Of a stretch of DNA of 14,820 nucleotides, positions 12,989-14,820 are shown piece by piece. The notes beneath the pieces are model-generated. The model searched no databases, had not been told where the DNA came from, and saw only the letters and a list, made by a program, of their open reading frames with translations. This DNA comes from CAZGDV01 sp964524995 (GTDB taxonomy: Bacteria > Chloroflexota > Dehalococcoidia > SZUA-161): assembly GCA_964524995.1 (NCBI GenBank), contig CAZGDV010000066.1:1-14820 (forward strand), in the 5' to 3' direction. Within the stretch, counting starts at the first letter, position 1. The number at the start of each line of letters is the position of its first letter. A program made the translations under genes and the position numbers.

Positions 12989-14820
12989 ATGGATTTGAAC
13001 AGGCTCACTGAGAAAGCCCAGCAGGCTGTGATGGGCTCCCAGCAGCTGGCGGAGAGCCATCACCACAGCCAGATAGATGTGGAGCATCTCCTTCTCTCGC
13101 TGCTGGGGCAGGAGGATGGGGTAGCTCCCCAGATACTCCGCAAGCTGGGTGCCAACGTGCAGCAGATGGTGGGCGAGGTGGAGTCCACCCTGTCGAGCCA
13201 GCCTCAGGCCTATGGCTCGACGCAGGTGTATATGTCACAGCGGCTCAGCCAGGTGCTGGACAGTGCTCTCCGCGAAGCCAACAACATGAGGGACGAGTAT
13301 GTCAGCACGGAGCACCTGCTGATAGCCATCGCAGATGAATCAGGCAAATCACCAGCGGCCGGTATCCTCAAGGCCCACGGCATCACAAAAGACAACATCC
13401 TTAAGGCGCTGACCGGCATAAGAGGCAGCCAGCGCGTTACCGATCCCAATCCCGAGGGCAAGTACCAAGCCCTGGAGAAGTACGGTCGTGACCTCACCGA
13501 GCTGGCCCGTGGGGGCAAACTCGATCCGGTAATAGGACGCGATGACGAGATCAGGCGCGTGATCCAGGTGCTGTCGCGGCGTACGAAGAACAACCCCGTC
13601 CTCATCGGCGAGCCCGGTGTGGGCAAGACGGCGATTGTAGAAGGCCTGGCCCAGAGAATCATGAAGAAGGACGTCCCGGAGGGGTTGAAGAACAAGAGAA
13701 TCGTCGCCCTCGACATGGGTGCGCTCATAGCGGGTGCCAAGTACCGGGGAGAGTTCGAAGAGCGGCTCAAGGCCGTGCTGAAGGAGATACAGGAGTCGCA
13801 GGGCGAGGTCATTCTATTCATCGACGAGCTGCACACCGTGGTAGGGGCCGGAGCAGCAGAGGGGGCCATGGACGCCTCCAACATGCTCAAGCCCATGCTC
13901 GCCCGTGGTGAGCTCCACTGCATAGGGGCGACCACCCTCAACGAGTACCGGAAGCACATCGAGAAGGACGCCGCGCTGGAGCGCCGGTTCCAGACGGTGC
14001 TGACCGATGAGCCTACGGTCGAGGATACCATCAGCATACTCCGAGGACTGCGTGAACGGTACGAGATCCATCACGGAGTCAAGATAAAGGACGCCGCAAT
14101 CGTGGCCGCCGCCGTGCTGTCCCACCGCTATGTCACAGACAGGTTCCTGCCCGACAAGGCCATCGACCTTGTCGACGAGGCCGCGTCCAAGCTGCGCATG
14201 GAGATCGACAGCATGCCGGCGGAGCTGGACGAAGTGGAGCGGCGGGTCATGCAGCTCGAGATCGAGCGAGAGGCCCTGAAGAAGGAGAAAGACGCGGCAT
14301 CCAAGGAGAGGCTCGCCAATCTCGAGAAGGAGCTGGCGAATCTGAAGGAGGACGGCAACCGGCTCAGGTCCCAGTGGGACCAGGAGAAGGGAGCCATACA
14401 GGAAATACGGGGTCTCAAGGAGAGAATCGAACAGACCGGCATCGAGATCGAGAGGGCCGAGAGAAGCGCCGATTTCGAGAAGGCGGCCCAACTCAAGTAC
14501 GGCACAATGGTCGAGCTCGAGCAGCAGCTCAAGGAAAAAGAGACCAGGCTTTCGGATGTCCAGAGCAAGAACAGGATGCTCAAGGAAGAGGTGGACGAGG
14601 AGGACATCGCCGAGGTGGTGAGTCGCTGGACTCACATCCCCGTGAGCAAGCTGATGGAAGGCGAGATCCAGAAGCTCCTGCAGATGGAGGACAGGATACA
14701 CAGCAGGGTCGTCGGCCAGGACGAGGCCGTGAGCGCCGTGAGTAACGCTATCAGGCGTGCACGCGCCGGACTGCAGGATCCGAACCGTCCTCTCGGCAGC
14801 TTCATATTCCTGGGGCCTAC
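12989..14820 (+). CDS. clpB: ClpB (Hsp100) disaggregase, 3' end outside window
   Basis: ClpB is a hexameric AAA+ machine that threads proteins out of aggregates together with DnaK, whose gene lies just upstream. ATG 12989 is preceded by AAGGAGGT. About 610 codons are visible without a stop; the family is about 860 residues. Seen in order: an N domain of two Clp-N repeats (1-145, LNRLTEKAQQAV); Walker A1 GEPGVGKT at 207-214; pore region KYRGEFEERL; Walker B1 LFIDELH with D279-E280; GATTLNEYRKH and ALERRFQ (arginine finger region); and a long charged coiled-coil middle domain (about 405-530), which separates ClpB from ClpC and ClpA. The frame ends in IFLGPT, immediately before Walker A2. Confidence 0.97.
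   Translation, partial: MDLNRLTEKAQQAVMGSQQLAESHHHSQIDVEHLLLSLLGQEDGVAPQILRKLGANVQQMVGEVESTLSSQPQAYGSTQVYMSQRLSQVLDSALREANNMRDEYVSTEHLLIAIADESGKSPAAGILKAHGITKDNILKALTGIRGSQRVTDPNPEGKYQALEKYGRDLTELARGGKLDPVIGRDDEIRRVIQVLSRRTKNNPVLIGEPGVGKTAIVEGLAQRIMKKDVPEGLKNKRIVALDMGALIAGAKYRGEFEERLKAVLKEIQESQGEVILFIDELHTVVGAGAAEGAMDASNMLKPMLARGELHCIGATTLNEYRKHIEKDAALERRFQTVLTDEPTVEDTISILRGLRERYEIHHGVKIKDAAIVAAAVLSHRYVTDRFLPDKAIDLVDEAASKLRMEIDSMPAELDEVERRVMQLEIEREALKKEKDAASKERLANLEKELANLKEDGNRLRSQWDQEKGAIQEIRGLKERIEQTGIEIERAERSADFEKAAQLKYGTMVELEQQLKEKETRLSDVQSKNRMLKEEVDEEDIAEVVSRWTHIPVSKLMEGEIQKLLQMEDRIHSRVVGQDEAVSAVSNAIRRARAGLQDPNRPLGSFIFLGP

Noticed and set aside
13210..14701. Long - strand open frames across clpB
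   Set aside because: These are antisense shadows of the conserved clpB reading frame, Ser/Leu-rich without domain features.
1..14820. Mobile elements, CRISPR arrays, tRNA or rRNA genes
   Set aside because: I found no transposase-like frame, no regular spaced repeats of CRISPR type, and no cloverleaf or rRNA sequence by eye.

Overview
The window is GC-rich bacterial DNA with every convincing gene on the + strand, tightly packed, mostly preceded by good Shine-Dalgarno sequences, and with frequent AGG and ATA codons. Gene content points to an anaerobe or microaerophile: high-molecular-weight rubredoxin, flavodiiron protein, rubrerythrin-like and ferritin-like proteins, and acetyl-CoA synthetase. 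Two tiny Cys/His proteins look like families I associate with Chloroflexota. My best guess is a Chloroflexota (Dehalococcoidia-like) bacterium; this is inference from protein style, not from a marker gene.

Left part (1-1826): the 3' end of an NADH:rubredoxin oxidoreductase (HMW rubredoxin, Hrb), then a very small protein ending in a CCGHYGEPGC motif, then a protein made of two tandem ferritin-like domains with its own recognisable promoter. The small gene has an in-frame UGA followed by a perfect hairpin with a GU-containing loop, and then a His-rich in-frame tail. This is a candidate selenocysteine site and the most unusual item in the window.

Middle part (2079-8702): a Cu+-exporting P1B-ATPase with an N-terminal YHS domain and three heavy-metal-associated domains (the third degenerate); a rubrerythrin-like diiron protein 16 bases later; acetyl-CoA synthetase; and a flavodiiron FprA 13 bases after that. 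Hrb and FprA are known partners (electrons from NADH to rubredoxin to FprA, which reduces O2 or NO). With the diiron proteins and the copper pump, this reads as an O2/peroxide/metal stress island that also carries acetate activation.

Right-centre (8703-10268): a Crp/Fnr-family regulator behind an extended -10 promoter, a 70-residue ferredoxin with surplus cysteines, a stretch of about 320 bases without a gene that holds repeated CATGA boxes and a near-consensus sigma-70 promoter, and a 67-residue zinc-finger-like protein.

Right part (10291-14820): grpE, dnaK and the first two thirds of clpB. The small zinc-finger gene, grpE and dnaK look like one transcription unit from the promoter at 9935. 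clpB has its own TATAAT with a 16-base palindrome just upstream. No dnaJ, hrcA or hspR is visible, and I found no CIRCE element. I saw no tRNA, rRNA, insertion sequence or CRISPR array.
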